Shown here: positions 7,845 to 16,634 of the stretch, piece after piece
Position numbering within the stretch: position 1 is the first letter of the stretch
How the letters are laid out: each line of letters starts with the position of its first letter
Notes under the pieces: model-generated
The model's database searches: none
What the model was told of the DNA's origin: nothing
The model's input: only the letters and a program-made list of their open reading frames with translations
Source: CAXPZW01 sp964221845
GTDB lineage: Bacteria > Bacteroidota > Bacteroidia > Flavobacteriales_D > Sanyastnellaceae
Assembly: GCA_964221845.1 (NCBI GenBank)
Contig: CAXPZW010000033.1
Coordinates: 1 to 41,836, forward strand
Length of the DNA: 41,836 nt
Direction of reading: 5' to 3'
Position numbers and translations under genes: made by a program

Positions 7845-8529
7845 CGCCTTGCTGCTGCTGGCTACCGCGCTCAGCCTTGGAACAGACGCCCAATCTGCAG
7901 CAACCGACACCTTGTCCCGCGAGTCGTGGGAACAGGCCGTCGAAGGACTGGACTACGGCGACATTGTGCGCCCCGAACCGCCCGAACCCGCAGAACCTGA
8001 ATACACGCCGCCCGCAGATGACTACCAAGCCCCCGATTGGGATTGGACCATTCCGGGCTTGGGTGAGTTGGGCACCGCCATCTTGTTTGGGGTGGTGATC
8101 ATTGGTTTGGCCTACCTGCTGGTGTTCTTGGTGAACCGCGCCCAAGGCAGCGGTCGCTCGCGCATCAAAGACGGCGACGGCGAACACGCCTACAGCTTTG
8201 AAGAACTCGAAGAACACATCCACGAAACCGAACTTGAAGGCTACCTGCGTATGGCCTTGGAGGAGAGCAATTTCAAAGCCGCTGTACGGGTGTACTACCT
8301 GATGGCCATCAAGGCTCTGAGTGAAAACCAGTGGATCACCTGGAAGCGCGACAAAACCAACTTCGACTACGTGCGCGAGATGCGCAAACGTCCTGAGCAC
8401 GGGGATTTCCGCAAGCTCACCTACCTCTTTGAGGTCATTTGGTACGGCGACACCGAGATCGACCAACAGGTGTACCGCCGCATCAGCCCTTCGTTTGATC
8501 ACTTCCTCAAGCAACTCCAAAAGCGATGA
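7825..8529 (+). CDS. DUF4129 domain-containing membrane protein
   Basis: The protein has 234 residues. A signal peptide (MDWRKSSALLLLATALSLGTDAQ) is followed by an acidic Pro-rich extracytoplasmic stretch, one transmembrane helix (about 95-115, LGTAILFGVVIIGLAYLLVFLV) and a cytosolic helical C-terminal domain with the DUF4129 pattern (ESNFKAAVRVYYLMAIKAL, then a conserved ELTYLFEVIWYG-like segment). DUF4129 is typical of MoxR/DUF58 operons and its function is unknown. The start at 7825 lies within the end of the preceding gene; it was chosen because it gives an immediate signal peptide, unlike the longer frame from 7723. It overlaps the next gene by 4 bp (ATGA). Confidence 0.85.
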   Translation: MDWRKSSALLLLATALSLGTDAQSAATDTLSRESWEQAVEGLDYGDIVRPEPPEPAEPEYTPPADDYQAPDWDWTIPGLGELGTAILFGVVIIGLAYLLVFLVNRAQGSGRSRIKDGDGEHAYSFEELEEHIHETELEGYLRMALEESNFKAAVRVYYLMAIKALSENQWITWKRDKTNFDYVREMRKRPEHGDFRKLTYLFEVIWYGDTEIDQQVYRRISPSFDHFLKQLQKR

Positions 8530-9830
8530 GCAGAGGGAAGGTCTTCATTATCATTGCCGCAGTGGCGCTTGTGGGGCTCTTGGTTGCCCTGCCCTTCATC
8601 CTGGAGGACGACGCCAACCAGTATTCCTGGGGCGAGAGCTATTACCCCGAGAGTGCGCAACCCTACGGCGGCCAGGTGCTCTACAAAATGCTTGAGCACC
8701 ACAAAGGCGACGACTTGGTGGCAGTACGCGACACGATTTACCACGTGATGGACTCCTTGGAGGTAAACGGTCCGGCGAGCTACTTCTTTTGCGGGCGTAC
8801 CCTTTGGCTGGACAGCATGGAACTGGATTGGCTGTTGGACTTTGTGGGGGAAGGCAACACCGCATTTATCAGCTCCAAACGCTTCAATTGGCCGCTGTTT
8901 GACACGCTCTTTTACCAATACGAGCCGAGCTACTACATCAACGAAGACCACGCCAGCAATTGGGACGTGTGGGACTACCTGCACGTGACCAGCGACACGA
9001 GCATCTACGTCCCCTATGGCGATGGCAAGGAGCAGGAAATGAAGTGGCTCTACTACAACGAGGTGTGGGACCACGAATGGTGTTACTTCCACGACTCTGA
9101 GCTGGCCAACCAGGAATACGCGCCAGAGATCAGCTCCTTTGACACCAACCGCGAAAGCGGCTTCACCAACCTCATTGAGGTGCCCTTTGGCCAGGGCAGC
9201 TTCTACCTGCACACCACTCCGGAGGCCTTCACCAACTACTTTTTGTTGGACGAGCGTGGCTTCGAACACGCCCGCGAACTGCTGAGTCATTTGGAGCCCG
9301 GGACCCTGATTTGGGACGAAGACAACCGCACCCGCAGCTACTCCGACCCCGAACCACGCCAACCGCGCACACGGGACGGCGCCCTCTCCTTCATTCAGAG
9401 TGAACCCGCATTGCGCGCGGCCTTCTACACCTTGCTGCTCTTCATTTTGCTGTACATCCTGTTTGGCATGCGCCGCAAGCAGCGCGCCATCCCCGTGCTG
9501 GAGAGCCGGGCCAACACCTCGATCGAATTCTCTGAAGTGATTTCCCAGCTGTACCTCAACCAGCGCGACCACCGCAAGCTCGGGCTGTTGAAGATGAAGT
9601 TGTTCCAGGCCTTTGTGCTGGAGCGCTATGGCCTCCGCGCCGCAGGGAAAGAACCCGAAGACATGCAGGCCTACGCCAAACGCGTGGCCATCAAGTCCAA
9701 TGTGCCCGAAGCCCAGCTCAGCGCCATGATGGACACTTACCGCGAACTGACAGTGATTTTCAACGTGGACAACGCGTTGCTGGTCACGTTCCACAAACAA
9801 TTGGAATCGTTTTATCAAAACTGCAAATGA
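8526..9830 (+). CDS. DUF4350 domain-containing membrane protein
   Basis: The protein has 434 residues. An N-terminal membrane anchor (residues 5-25) is followed by a large extracytoplasmic domain with the DUF4350 hallmarks: SYYPESAQPYGGQVLYKML near the start, then LDWLLDFVGEGNTAFISS. A second transmembrane helix lies near residues 298-315 (AAFYTLLLFILLYILFGM), before a cytosolic tail. This layout matches the DUF4350 proteins found in MoxR-DUF58 operons. The biochemical role is unknown. It starts inside the stop of the DUF4129 gene and its own stop overlaps the MoxR start, so translation is likely coupled. Confidence 0.85.
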   Translation: MSRGKVFIIIAAVALVGLLVALPFILEDDANQYSWGESYYPESAQPYGGQVLYKMLEHHKGDDLVAVRDTIYHVMDSLEVNGPASYFFCGRTLWLDSMELDWLLDFVGEGNTAFISSKRFNWPLFDTLFYQYEPSYYINEDHASNWDVWDYLHVTSDTSIYVPYGDGKEQEMKWLYYNEVWDHEWCYFHDSELANQEYAPEISSFDTNRESGFTNLIEVPFGQGSFYLHTTPEAFTNYFLLDERGFEHARELLSHLEPGTLIWDEDNRTRSYSDPEPRQPRTRDGALSFIQSEPALRAAFYTLLLFILLYILFGMRRKQRAIPVLESRANTSIEFSEVISQLYLNQRDHRKLGLLKMKLFQAFVLERYGLRAAGKEPEDMQAYAKRVAIKSNVPEAQLSAMMDTYRELTVIFNVDNALLVTFHKQLESFYQNCK

Positions 9831-11002
9831 TGGAAGAAAACAAGCCCAACCCCGAAGCGCAGCCGGAAGGCCAAGGCGCCCCCAATCCGGGCCATGCGCC
9901 GGATGCTTCCCAGGACCAGCCCACCAGGCAGCCGGACCCGGCCACCCCGCCACCTCCGCCCGCCCAGGACTACGTGCCTGAACCCGCAGTCGCCTCAGAA
10001 CCGGCTGCTCCCGCCCCTTCCATCGCCGACGACATCCGCACCCAAAAGGCCGTAGACGTGAGCCCAGTGCAAGAGGCTGTGTCCGATGTGCAAGAAGCCC
10101 TGTCGAAGGTACTTGTGGGCCAGGAAAACCTGGTGGAAATGCTCATGGCTGCCACCTACGTAGGCGGACACTGCCTGCTGGAAGGCCTGCCGGGCATCGC
10201 CAAAACCCTGACTGCCAAATTGATGGCACGCGCCATTGACGCACCGTTCAGCCGCATCCAATTCACCCCGGATTTGATGCCCACCGATGTGACCGGTACT
10301 TCGGTGTTCAACATGAAGGACAGCGAGTTCCACTTCAAGAAGGGCCCCATCTTCGCCAGCATCGTGTTGATCGATGAGATCAACCGTGCGCCGGCCAAGA
10401 CTCAAGCGGCACTCATGGAAGTCATGGAAGAGCGTCAACTCACCTACGACGGTACCACCTACCCCATGGACAACCCGTTCCTGGTGATTGCCACCCAAAA
10501 CCCGGTGGAGCAAGAAGGCACCTACGCGTTGCCCGAGGCGCAGTTGGACCGCTTCATTTTCCGCATCCGCTTGGAGTACCCCTCGCTGGAGGAAGAGCGC
10601 CAGATCCTGCGCCGCTTCGAGAACGACTTCAACATCAGCCAGATGAACGAGGTCAAGCCAGTAATCACCCCCGAGCGCATTGCACAAGGCCAAGCCATCA
10701 TCCAACAGGTGTACATCAAACCCGAGCTTTCGGACTACATCGCCGCGGTGGTGAACAACACCCGCAACAACGGCGACTTGTTCTTGGGCGCTTCGCCGCG
10801 TGCGTCGCTGAGCATCCTGAAGGCCTCCAAAGCCATGGCCGCCATCCGCGGACGCGACTTTGTGACGCCCGACGACATCAAGGACGTGAGCATCGCGGTA
10901 CTCAACCACCGCGTGATCATCTCGCACGAACGTGAGATGGAAGGCACTACCGTGGAAGAGATCATCACTGACATCATCAACACGGTAGAAATTCCCCGTT
11001 GA
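9827..11002 (+). CDS. MoxR family AAA+ ATPase
   Basis: The protein has 391 residues. Walker A is GLPGIAKT (120-127); Walker B is IVLIDEINRAPAKTQAALMEVMEE; the sensor region ATQNPVEQEGTYALPEAQLDRF and the C-terminal lid are typical of MoxR/RavA-type AAA+ proteins. These act as chaperone-like ATPases that mature partner proteins, often with von Willebrand-type DUF58 proteins, as encoded directly downstream. The first 70 residues form an unusual Pro/Glu/Ala-rich, probably disordered extension that most MoxR proteins lack. The ATG at 9827 and the next one at 9830 are both possible starts. The product is cytosolic. Confidence 0.92.
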   Translation: MMEENKPNPEAQPEGQGAPNPGHAPDASQDQPTRQPDPATPPPPPAQDYVPEPAVASEPAAPAPSIADDIRTQKAVDVSPVQEAVSDVQEALSKVLVGQENLVEMLMAATYVGGHCLLEGLPGIAKTLTAKLMARAIDAPFSRIQFTPDLMPTDVTGTSVFNMKDSEFHFKKGPIFASIVLIDEINRAPAKTQAALMEVMEERQLTYDGTTYPMDNPFLVIATQNPVEQEGTYALPEAQLDRFIFRIRLEYPSLEEERQILRRFENDFNISQMNEVKPVITPERIAQGQAIIQQVYIKPELSDYIAAVVNNTRNNGDLFLGASPRASLSILKASKAMAAIRGRDFVTPDDIKDVSIAVLNHRVIISHEREMEGTTVEEIITDIINTVEIPR

Positions 11003-12354
11003 TGCGGCTGCTGGAAACATGGCGTGAAGTGGCCCGCGGGCTGCACCTGACCTTGCGGTTCTTTTTGGCCGCAAGCGCAGTGGTGCTGGCCTACATCCTG
11101 GCCTTCCCTTACCCCGAAATGCTGCCGTTTGCACATGGGTTGCTGCTGCTTGTGCTGGTGGCCACGTTAGTGGACACCTTCATGCTGTTTCCCCTCAGAG
11201 GCGGGTTCAGCGCCCAGCGCGATGTGCCCAAGCTGTTTTCCCTCGGCGACCTCAACACCCTCAAAGTCCACCTGACCCACACCGGCAACTTGCCGCTGCA
11301 CGTGGAGGTGTACGACGAACTCCCGCGCCAATTCCAAGAGCGGGACTTTCACATGGATTTCCGCATGGCCCCGGGCGAGACCCGCACGCTCAACTACGAC
11401 GTGCGCCCCACCACCCGTGGCGAATACCTGTTTGGCCACATCAATGTGCTGGCCAAAACCCCACTCGGGCTGGCTTCGAGGCGGCATGTGCTGGGCACTC
11501 CGCAAATGGTGCCCACCTACCCGTCAGTCATCCAAATGAAGAAGTACGAGCTGATCGCGTTTGCCAAGACCGCCACCATCCAAGGCATCAAGAAGGTGCG
11601 GCGCTTGGGCCACAGCTACGAGTTTGAGCAGATCAAGAGCTACGTGCAAGGCGACGATGTGCGCTCGATCAACTGGAAGGCCACCAGCCGCCACCACAGC
11701 CTCATGGTCAACCAGTACGAGGACGAGCGCAGCCAGCAGGTATACTCCATCATCGACAAAAGCCGCAGCATGTACATGCCGTTCAACGGGTTGAGCCTGT
11801 TGGACTACGCCATCAACACCAGCTTAGTGATCTCCAACATCGCGCTCAAAAAGCACGACAAGGTGGGGCTCATCTCCTACTCCAACAAGATTGGCAGCAC
11901 CATCAAGGCCGACAAATCGCCGGTGCATTTGCGCAAGATCCTGGCCGCGCTCTACAACGAGAAGGAGCACGCCATGGAGGCCAACTACGACCTGCTGTAC
12001 CGCGCCACCAAAAACGTGATCAAGAGCCGCAGCCTGGTGTTTGTGTACTTGAACTTCGAGAGCATTTACGCCATGGAACGCGCCTTGCCGGTGCTGCAAA
12101 AGATCAACCACCAGCACCTGCTGGTGTGCATGGTGTTCGAAAACACCGAACTGCAAGACTACACCCGTAAGCGCGCAGAATTCATCCAAGACATCTACAC
12201 CCAAACCATCGCCGAAAAGCTGGTGCAGGAGAAAAAACAGATGGTCTCCAAGCTGCGCAAATACGGCATTCAAACCATCCTCACGCGTCCCGAGGACTTG
12301 TCGATCAACACGGTCAACAAGTACCTCGAACTGAAAAAGACTGGACAGATCTGA
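11002..12354 (+). CDS. DUF58 domain-containing protein (vWA-like, MoxR partner)
   Basis: The 450-residue protein has two N-terminal transmembrane helices (about 15-60), a beta-rich region, and a DUF58 domain with the signature RRLGHSYEFEQIKSYVQGDD then VRSINWKATSR. It is followed by a von Willebrand A-like fold with YSIIDKSRSM (a MIDAS-like DxSxS motif, here DKSRS). DUF58 proteins are usual partners of MoxR ATPases. The ATG at 11002 shares one base with the MoxR stop (TGATG). A TTG one codon earlier is possible but less likely. It is the last gene of the operon; 76 bp separate it from lpxD. Confidence 0.9.
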   Translation: MRLLETWREVARGLHLTLRFFLAASAVVLAYILAFPYPEMLPFAHGLLLLVLVATLVDTFMLFPLRGGFSAQRDVPKLFSLGDLNTLKVHLTHTGNLPLHVEVYDELPRQFQERDFHMDFRMAPGETRTLNYDVRPTTRGEYLFGHINVLAKTPLGLASRRHVLGTPQMVPTYPSVIQMKKYELIAFAKTATIQGIKKVRRLGHSYEFEQIKSYVQGDDVRSINWKATSRHHSLMVNQYEDERSQQVYSIIDKSRSMYMPFNGLSLLDYAINTSLVISNIALKKHDKVGLISYSNKIGSTIKADKSPVHLRKILAALYNEKEHAMEANYDLLYRATKNVIKSRSLVFVYLNFESIYAMERALPVLQKINHQHLLVCMVFENTELQDYTRKRAEFIQDIYTQTIAEKLVQEKKQMVSKLRKYGIQTILTRPEDLSINTVNKYLELKKTGQI

Positions 12355-12396
12355 GGATGCCCACAAACCGGTGTGTTTAAGTTGGCCGCAAAGGCC

Positions 12397-12425
12397 TTTG
12401 ACGCAGGGCCAATGTTGTACTTTTG
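12397..12425 (+). promoter_or_regulatory. Leaderless-type promoter of the lpx operon
   Basis: TTTG (12397-12400), 17 nt, then TACTTTTG (12418-12425) fits the Bacteroidota consensus. The box ends only 5 nt before the lpxD ATG, so transcription should begin at or next to the start codon. Confidence 0.65.
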
Positions 12426-12430
12426 ACCCG

Positions 12431-13477
12431 ATGCAATTTTCCGCCAACCAGATTGCTGAGATTCTGGGGGGAACCGTAGAAGGGAACCCCGATTCCGCCG
12501 TTTCTGACCTTTCGAAAATCGAAGAAGGGCGCCCCGGCACCATCACCTTCCTTTCCAATCCTAAGTACACCCCGCACATTTACAGCACAGGAGCTTCGGT
12601 GGCCATTGTGGCCGACAGCTTTGTGGCCGAACAGCCCCTGCCCGAAACCCTGACCCTGGTGCGTGTAGCCGACCCGCGCGAATGCTTCGCCAAGTTGCTG
12701 GCCATGTACGAGCAGTTGTTTCAGGAACCGCCCGGCATCCACCCCAGCGCGGCCATAGACCCTTCGGCCCAAATCGGCAAGGACGTGTACATCGGCCCCA
12801 ACGCCTCCATTGGCAAGCAAGCGATCATCGAGGACGGCGTGCGCATCCACGGCAATGTAAATGTGGGCCCCGCATCGCGCATTGGCAAAGGCACCCAGCT
12901 GCTGCAAGGAGCGCAGGTAATGCACCGCTGCAACATTGGCGAGCACTGCACCATCCACCCCGGGGCCATCATTGGCTCCGACGGCTTTGGCTTTACCCCC
13001 AACTCCGAAGGCAACTACGCCAAGGTGCCGCAGATTGGCACCGTGATTATTGAAGACCACGTAGACATTGGTGCGGGTACCATCGTGGACCGCGCCACCT
13101 TGGGCGCCACCCGCATCGGGCGCGGCGTCAAACTCGACAACCTCATCCAAGTGGCCCACAACGTAGAGATCGGTGAAAACACCGTCATCGCTGCGCAAAC
13201 CGGCATTGCAGGCTCCACCAAAATCGGGCGCAACTGCATGATCGGCGGCCAAGTCGGCATCGTGGGACACATCACCATCGCAGACGAGGTGAAAATCGCA
13301 GCGCAATCCGGCATTGCGTCCAGCATCAAAGAGCCCGGCACAGTGGTGCAAGGCTCGCCGGCCATCCCTATTGTACAGTTCAAGAAAGCGTACATTGGAT
13401 TCCGCAACCTGCCTGAGATGCAGCGCGAATTGGCCCAAATCAGCAAAGAACTTGACCAACGGCAGTCCGGCGACTGA
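12431..13477 (+). CDS. lpxD: UDP-3-O-acylglucosamine N-acyltransferase LpxD
   Basis: This enzyme adds the N-linked hydroxyacyl chain to UDP-3-O-acyl-glucosamine in lipid A synthesis; it is a cytosolic trimer. The 348-residue length is normal. The N-terminal uridine-binding domain (1-100) precedes a left-handed beta helix of hexapeptide repeats (about 105-320). The likely catalytic His is His243 in NLIQVAHNVEIG, preceded by DGFGFTPNSEGNYAKVPQ and DIGAGTIVDRAT, both typical of LpxD. It is first in lpxD, lpxC-fabZ, lpxA, ABC ATPase, with a 20-bp gap to lpxC-fabZ. The start is set by the promoter box lying just upstream. Confidence 0.95.
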   Translation: MQFSANQIAEILGGTVEGNPDSAVSDLSKIEEGRPGTITFLSNPKYTPHIYSTGASVAIVADSFVAEQPLPETLTLVRVADPRECFAKLLAMYEQLFQEPPGIHPSAAIDPSAQIGKDVYIGPNASIGKQAIIEDGVRIHGNVNVGPASRIGKGTQLLQGAQVMHRCNIGEHCTIHPGAIIGSDGFGFTPNSEGNYAKVPQIGTVIIEDHVDIGAGTIVDRATLGATRIGRGVKLDNLIQVAHNVEIGENTVIAAQTGIAGSTKIGRNCMIGGQVGIVGHITIADEVKIAAQSGIASSIKEPGTVVQGSPAIPIVQFKKAYIGFRNLPEMQRELAQISKELDQRQSGD

Positions 13478-13497
13478 TCCGTCCAATCCTTAACCCG

Positions 13498-14931
13498 ATG
13501 AACATCGATAACCAGCGCACCCTCAAGGCGCCCGTTCAACTGAGCGGCATTGGCCTGCACACCGGTGCTTCGGTGACCGTCACCATCCATCCGGCCGAAG
13601 CCAATACCGGCTACATCTTTTGCCGCACCGACCTCGAAGGTGCCCCCACCATCAAGGCCGACCCCGACAACGTGGTGGCCACCAATCGCGGCACCACCCT
13701 CGCCCAAAGCGGCGCTGAGGTCAACACCACCGAGCACTTGCTCGCGGCCATTTATGGCTCATTGATCGACAACGCTCGCATTGACATTGACGGCCCAGAG
13801 GTGCCCATTCTCGATGGCAGCTCGCTCCCGTTTGTGGAGGCCATCAACCAGGCCGGCATTGAAGAGCAGGACGCCGAGCGCGATTTCCTGTGGCTGAAAG
13901 AAAACCTCACTTACGAAGACGAAGAACGCGGCATTGAGATGTTGGCTGTCCCCTCCAACGGCGGCGAATTCCGTCTGACGGTGATGGTGGATTACAACTC
14001 ACCCGTGCTCGGCACCCAGCACGCGAGCATGTACATGCTGGACCACTTCATCGACGAGATTGCCCCGTGCCGCACCTTCGTGTTCTTGCGCGAGCTGGAG
14101 CAGCTGGCCCGCGCCGGCCTGATCAAAGGCGGCTCGTTGGACAACGCGGTCGTACTCGCCGAGCGCGAATACACCGACCAAGAAATCAAAGACATACTCA
14201 AACTGCTGGGCAAGGAAGACCTGGAGGTCAAGGTGGAGGGTCAAGGCGTGCTCAACACCACCAAGCTCAAGTTTGAAAACGAACCCGCGCGCCACAAACT
14301 GCTGGACATCGTGGGCGACTTGGCCCTGGTGGGCAAGTTCATCCGCGGACATATTCTGGCCGCGCGCCCAGGGCACTTTGGCAACACTGAGTTTGCCAAG
14401 ATGCTCAAGAACTACCACCGCGATCAAAAGAAGGCGGCCAAGCAATGGGATTTGACCCAAACGCCGCTGTATGACATCAACGACATCGAGCGTATGCTGC
14501 CGCACCGCTACCCGTTCTTGTTGGTGGACAAAATCATGGAGATCGGCGAGGACGACATCGTGGGCGTGAAGAATGTGACCATGAACGAGCCGTTCTTCCA
14601 AGGGCACTTCCCGGGCAACCCGGTGATGCCTGGCGTGCTTCAGATTGAGGCCATGGCACAGTGTGGCGGCATTTTTGCGTTGTCGAAAGTGGAGGAGCCC
14701 GAATACTACTCCACCTACTTCATGAAAATCGACAACGTGCGCTTCAAGCAAAAAGTGATTCCCGGCGACACCGTGGTGTTCCACCTGACTTTGGAATCGC
14801 CCATGCGCCGCGGCTTGGTACACATGAGCGGCAAGGCTTATGTGAACGGCAAGGTGGTCTCTGAGGCCGAAATGCTGGCCCAAGTGGTCAAGGACAAAGC
14901 GCCCAAACCCCAAGAGGAAATCGCAAAATGA
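13498..14931 (+). CDS. lpxC-fabZ: Bifunctional LpxC deacetylase / FabZ dehydratase
   Basis: The 477-residue fusion protein is a hallmark of Bacteroidota. The LpxC part (about 1-305) removes the N-acetyl group from UDP-3-O-acyl-GlcNAc, the committed step of lipid A synthesis. Zinc-site sequences are visible: His80 in NTTEHLLAAIYG and the ARHKLLDIVGDLALVG motif. The FabZ part (about 325-465) dehydrates 3-hydroxyacyl-ACP, with HRYPFLLVDKI and the catalytic His in GHFPGNPVMPGVLQIEAMAQ. The fusion links substrate use by lipid A and phospholipid synthesis. The stop overlaps the lpxA start by 4 bp. Confidence 0.96.
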   Translation: MNIDNQRTLKAPVQLSGIGLHTGASVTVTIHPAEANTGYIFCRTDLEGAPTIKADPDNVVATNRGTTLAQSGAEVNTTEHLLAAIYGSLIDNARIDIDGPEVPILDGSSLPFVEAINQAGIEEQDAERDFLWLKENLTYEDEERGIEMLAVPSNGGEFRLTVMVDYNSPVLGTQHASMYMLDHFIDEIAPCRTFVFLRELEQLARAGLIKGGSLDNAVVLAEREYTDQEIKDILKLLGKEDLEVKVEGQGVLNTTKLKFENEPARHKLLDIVGDLALVGKFIRGHILAARPGHFGNTEFAKMLKNYHRDQKKAAKQWDLTQTPLYDINDIERMLPHRYPFLLVDKIMEIGEDDIVGVKNVTMNEPFFQGHFPGNPVMPGVLQIEAMAQCGGIFALSKVEEPEYYSTYFMKIDNVRFKQKVIPGDTVVFHLTLESPMRRGLVHMSGKAYVNGKVVSEAEMLAQVVKDKAPKPQEEIAK

Positions 14932-15725
14932 GCGCAACCACAACCCAGGACATTCACCCCATGAGTGCCATCCACCCCGACGCCCAAATCGGCGCAGGAA
15001 CCACCGTGGGGGCCTTCACCAGCATTGCCGCTGACGTGGTCATCGGAGAAAACACGTGGATCGGACCCAACGTGAGCATCATGGACGGTGCCCGCATTGG
15101 CAGCAACTGCCGCATCTTCCCCGGAGCGGTGATCAGCGCCATTCCGCAAGACCTCAAGTACGACGGCGAGCAAACCACCGCCGAAATAGGCGACCACACC
15201 ACCATCCGCGAATGCTGCACCATCAACCGCGGCACGAGCGACAAGTGGAAAACCGTGGTGGGCAACCACAGCTTGCTGATGGCCTACACCCACATTGCGC
15301 ACGACGCGCACATCGGCAATCACTGCATCATTGCCAACTCGGCCAACATTGCCGGGCACGTAGTAGTGGAAGACAACGTGGTGATCGAAGGCGTGGTGGC
15401 CATCCAGCAATTTGTGCGGGTGGGCAAACACAGCTTTTTGGCCGGAGGATCGTTGGTGCGCAAGAACGTGCCGCCGTTTGTAAAGGCCGCGCGTGAACCG
15501 CTTTCGTTTGCAGGGGTCAACACCATTGGCCTGCGTCGACGCGGATTCAGCAACGAGGCCATCACCGCCATCGAAGACCTGTACCGCGCCATTTACGTGC
15601 ACAACAACAACATCACCCAAGCGCTCAAAGCCGCCGACGCCGAACTGCCGTCATCGGAGGAAAAGGATTACGTGCTGCAATTCATCCGCATGAGCGACAA
15701 GGGCATCATCCGCGGCCCTTTCTAA
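14928..15725 (+). CDS. lpxA: UDP-N-acetylglucosamine acyltransferase LpxA
   Basis: This enzyme transfers 3-hydroxyacyl from ACP to UDP-GlcNAc, the first lipid A step. The 265 residues include hexapeptide repeats of a left-handed beta helix (about 12-190), the catalytic His125 in AYTHIAHDAHIGNHC, and the helical C-terminal domain. GVNTIGLRRRGFS is a typical LpxA segment. The start ATGA overlaps the lpxC-fabZ stop, which indicates coupled translation. A second possible start at 14961 (MSAIHP) would remove 11 residues that precede the first repeat; both are acceptable. Confidence 0.95.
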   Translation: MSATTTQDIHPMSAIHPDAQIGAGTTVGAFTSIAADVVIGENTWIGPNVSIMDGARIGSNCRIFPGAVISAIPQDLKYDGEQTTAEIGDHTTIRECCTINRGTSDKWKTVVGNHSLLMAYTHIAHDAHIGNHCIIANSANIAGHVVVEDNVVIEGVVAIQQFVRVGKHSFLAGGSLVRKNVPPFVKAAREPLSFAGVNTIGLRRRGFSNEAITAIEDLYRAIYVHNNNITQALKAADAELPSSEEKDYVLQFIRMSDKGIIRGPF

Positions 15726-15731
15726 CCCAAC

Positions 15732-16355
15732 TTGGAAGTCACCCTCGCGCAGATCGGCAAGCGCTTCCAGCGCCAGTGGTTGTACCGCAACCTGGACGCC
15801 CACCTGCGCCCGGATGCTCCGTTGGCCATCTTGGGCCACAACGGCTCGGGCAAATCTACCCTGATGCAGATTGTGTCGGGCTACCTCACCCCTACCCAAG
15901 GCACCGTCTCCTATGCCCTGGAGGGCGCCCCTGTCAAGCGGGAATACGTCTGGAAACACGTGGCCATCGCAAGCCCTCACTTGGAATTGCACGGCGCCAT
16001 GACCCTGGCCGAAACTGTAGAATTCCACCATGCACTGCGCCCTATTCCTGGTTTCGTGGGCAGCGAGAGCGCTGCTGAACATATGGGTTTGGATGCACAC
16101 TTGGGCAAACCGCTGAGCTCGTTCTCCAGTGGCATGCGCCAACGCGTGAAGCTGTACTTGGCCATCGCTGGCGGCGCACCGCTGTTGCTGTTGGACGAGC
16201 CCACGGCCAACCTGGACCGCCAAGGCGTGGAATGGTTTCGGGAGTTGCTAGCACCCGCACTCACCGCTGGACGAACCATAGCGGTGTGCTCCAATGTGGA
16301 AGGCGAGGAAACCGACTTCTGCACCCAGCGCTTACAGCTGGAGGACTTCCGCTGA
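15732..16355 (+). CDS. ABC transporter ATP-binding protein (orphan, TTG start)
   Basis: The short ATPase (207 residues) has Walker A GHNGSGKST, signature-like SSFSSGMRQRVKLYLA, and Walker B LLLLDEPTANLD. It begins at TTG 6 nt after lpxA; no ATG is suitable, because the Walker A region lies only about 30 residues in. No permease gene is adjacent, so its partner is encoded elsewhere. Its position at the end of the lpx operon suggests an envelope role, but the substrate cannot be inferred. The family resembles small single-domain exporters' ATPases. Confidence 0.8.
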   Translation: MEVTLAQIGKRFQRQWLYRNLDAHLRPDAPLAILGHNGSGKSTLMQIVSGYLTPTQGTVSYALEGAPVKREYVWKHVAIASPHLELHGAMTLAETVEFHHALRPIPGFVGSESAAEHMGLDAHLGKPLSSFSSGMRQRVKLYLAIAGGAPLLLLDEPTANLDRQGVEWFRELLAPALTAGRTIAVCSNVEGEETDFCTQRLQLEDFR

Positions 16356-16472
16356 TTACTTCGACTCCGCTTCTTCGATCACCTTGTCGGCGCGTGCCTC
16401 GGCGCCGGCCATAAAATCGTCCCCTTCCTTTTGGGCTTTGGCAATGGCTGCTTTCTCCAACGGGTTCCTGAA
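16356..16472 (-). pseudogene. Possible remnant of a coiled-coil protein gene
   Basis: The minus strand encodes FRNPLEKAAIAKAQKEGDDF and then MAGAEARADKVIEEAESK before a TAA stop. The Ala/Glu/Lys pattern (NPLEKAA..., then AEARADKVIEEA) looks like a genuine protein C-terminus of the kind seen in long AsmA-like or coiled-coil envelope proteins. Upstream in the same frame there are several stops within 40 codons, and no good ATG start. It could be a decayed gene end, or a small real gene starting at TTG 16460 (34 residues). Convergent overlap with the ABC gene is absent (they abut). Confidence 0.35.
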
Positions 16473-16634
16473 TCAGAATCAAGCAGAACCAACAGCAAGA
16501 AGCCCCCGTCAGAATAAATCCAATTCGCGCAAAATGTAGGGCATCAGTCTAGGCTAACATGCAAGTGGACCCGGCCGACGAGGAACCTTTTTACGGGATT
16601 CCCGTTCAACCGAAGTGAAAACAATGCTTTCGTC

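Noticed and set aside
8499..9953. 484-codon minus-strand frame across the DUF4350 gene
   Set aside because: It is the antisense of a well-supported gene in a coupled operon.
10999..11004. TTG start for the DUF58 gene one codon before ATG
   Set aside because: The ATG at 11002 overlaps the MoxR stop in a normal coupling arrangement; the TTG adds one Met-equivalent and no family residue.
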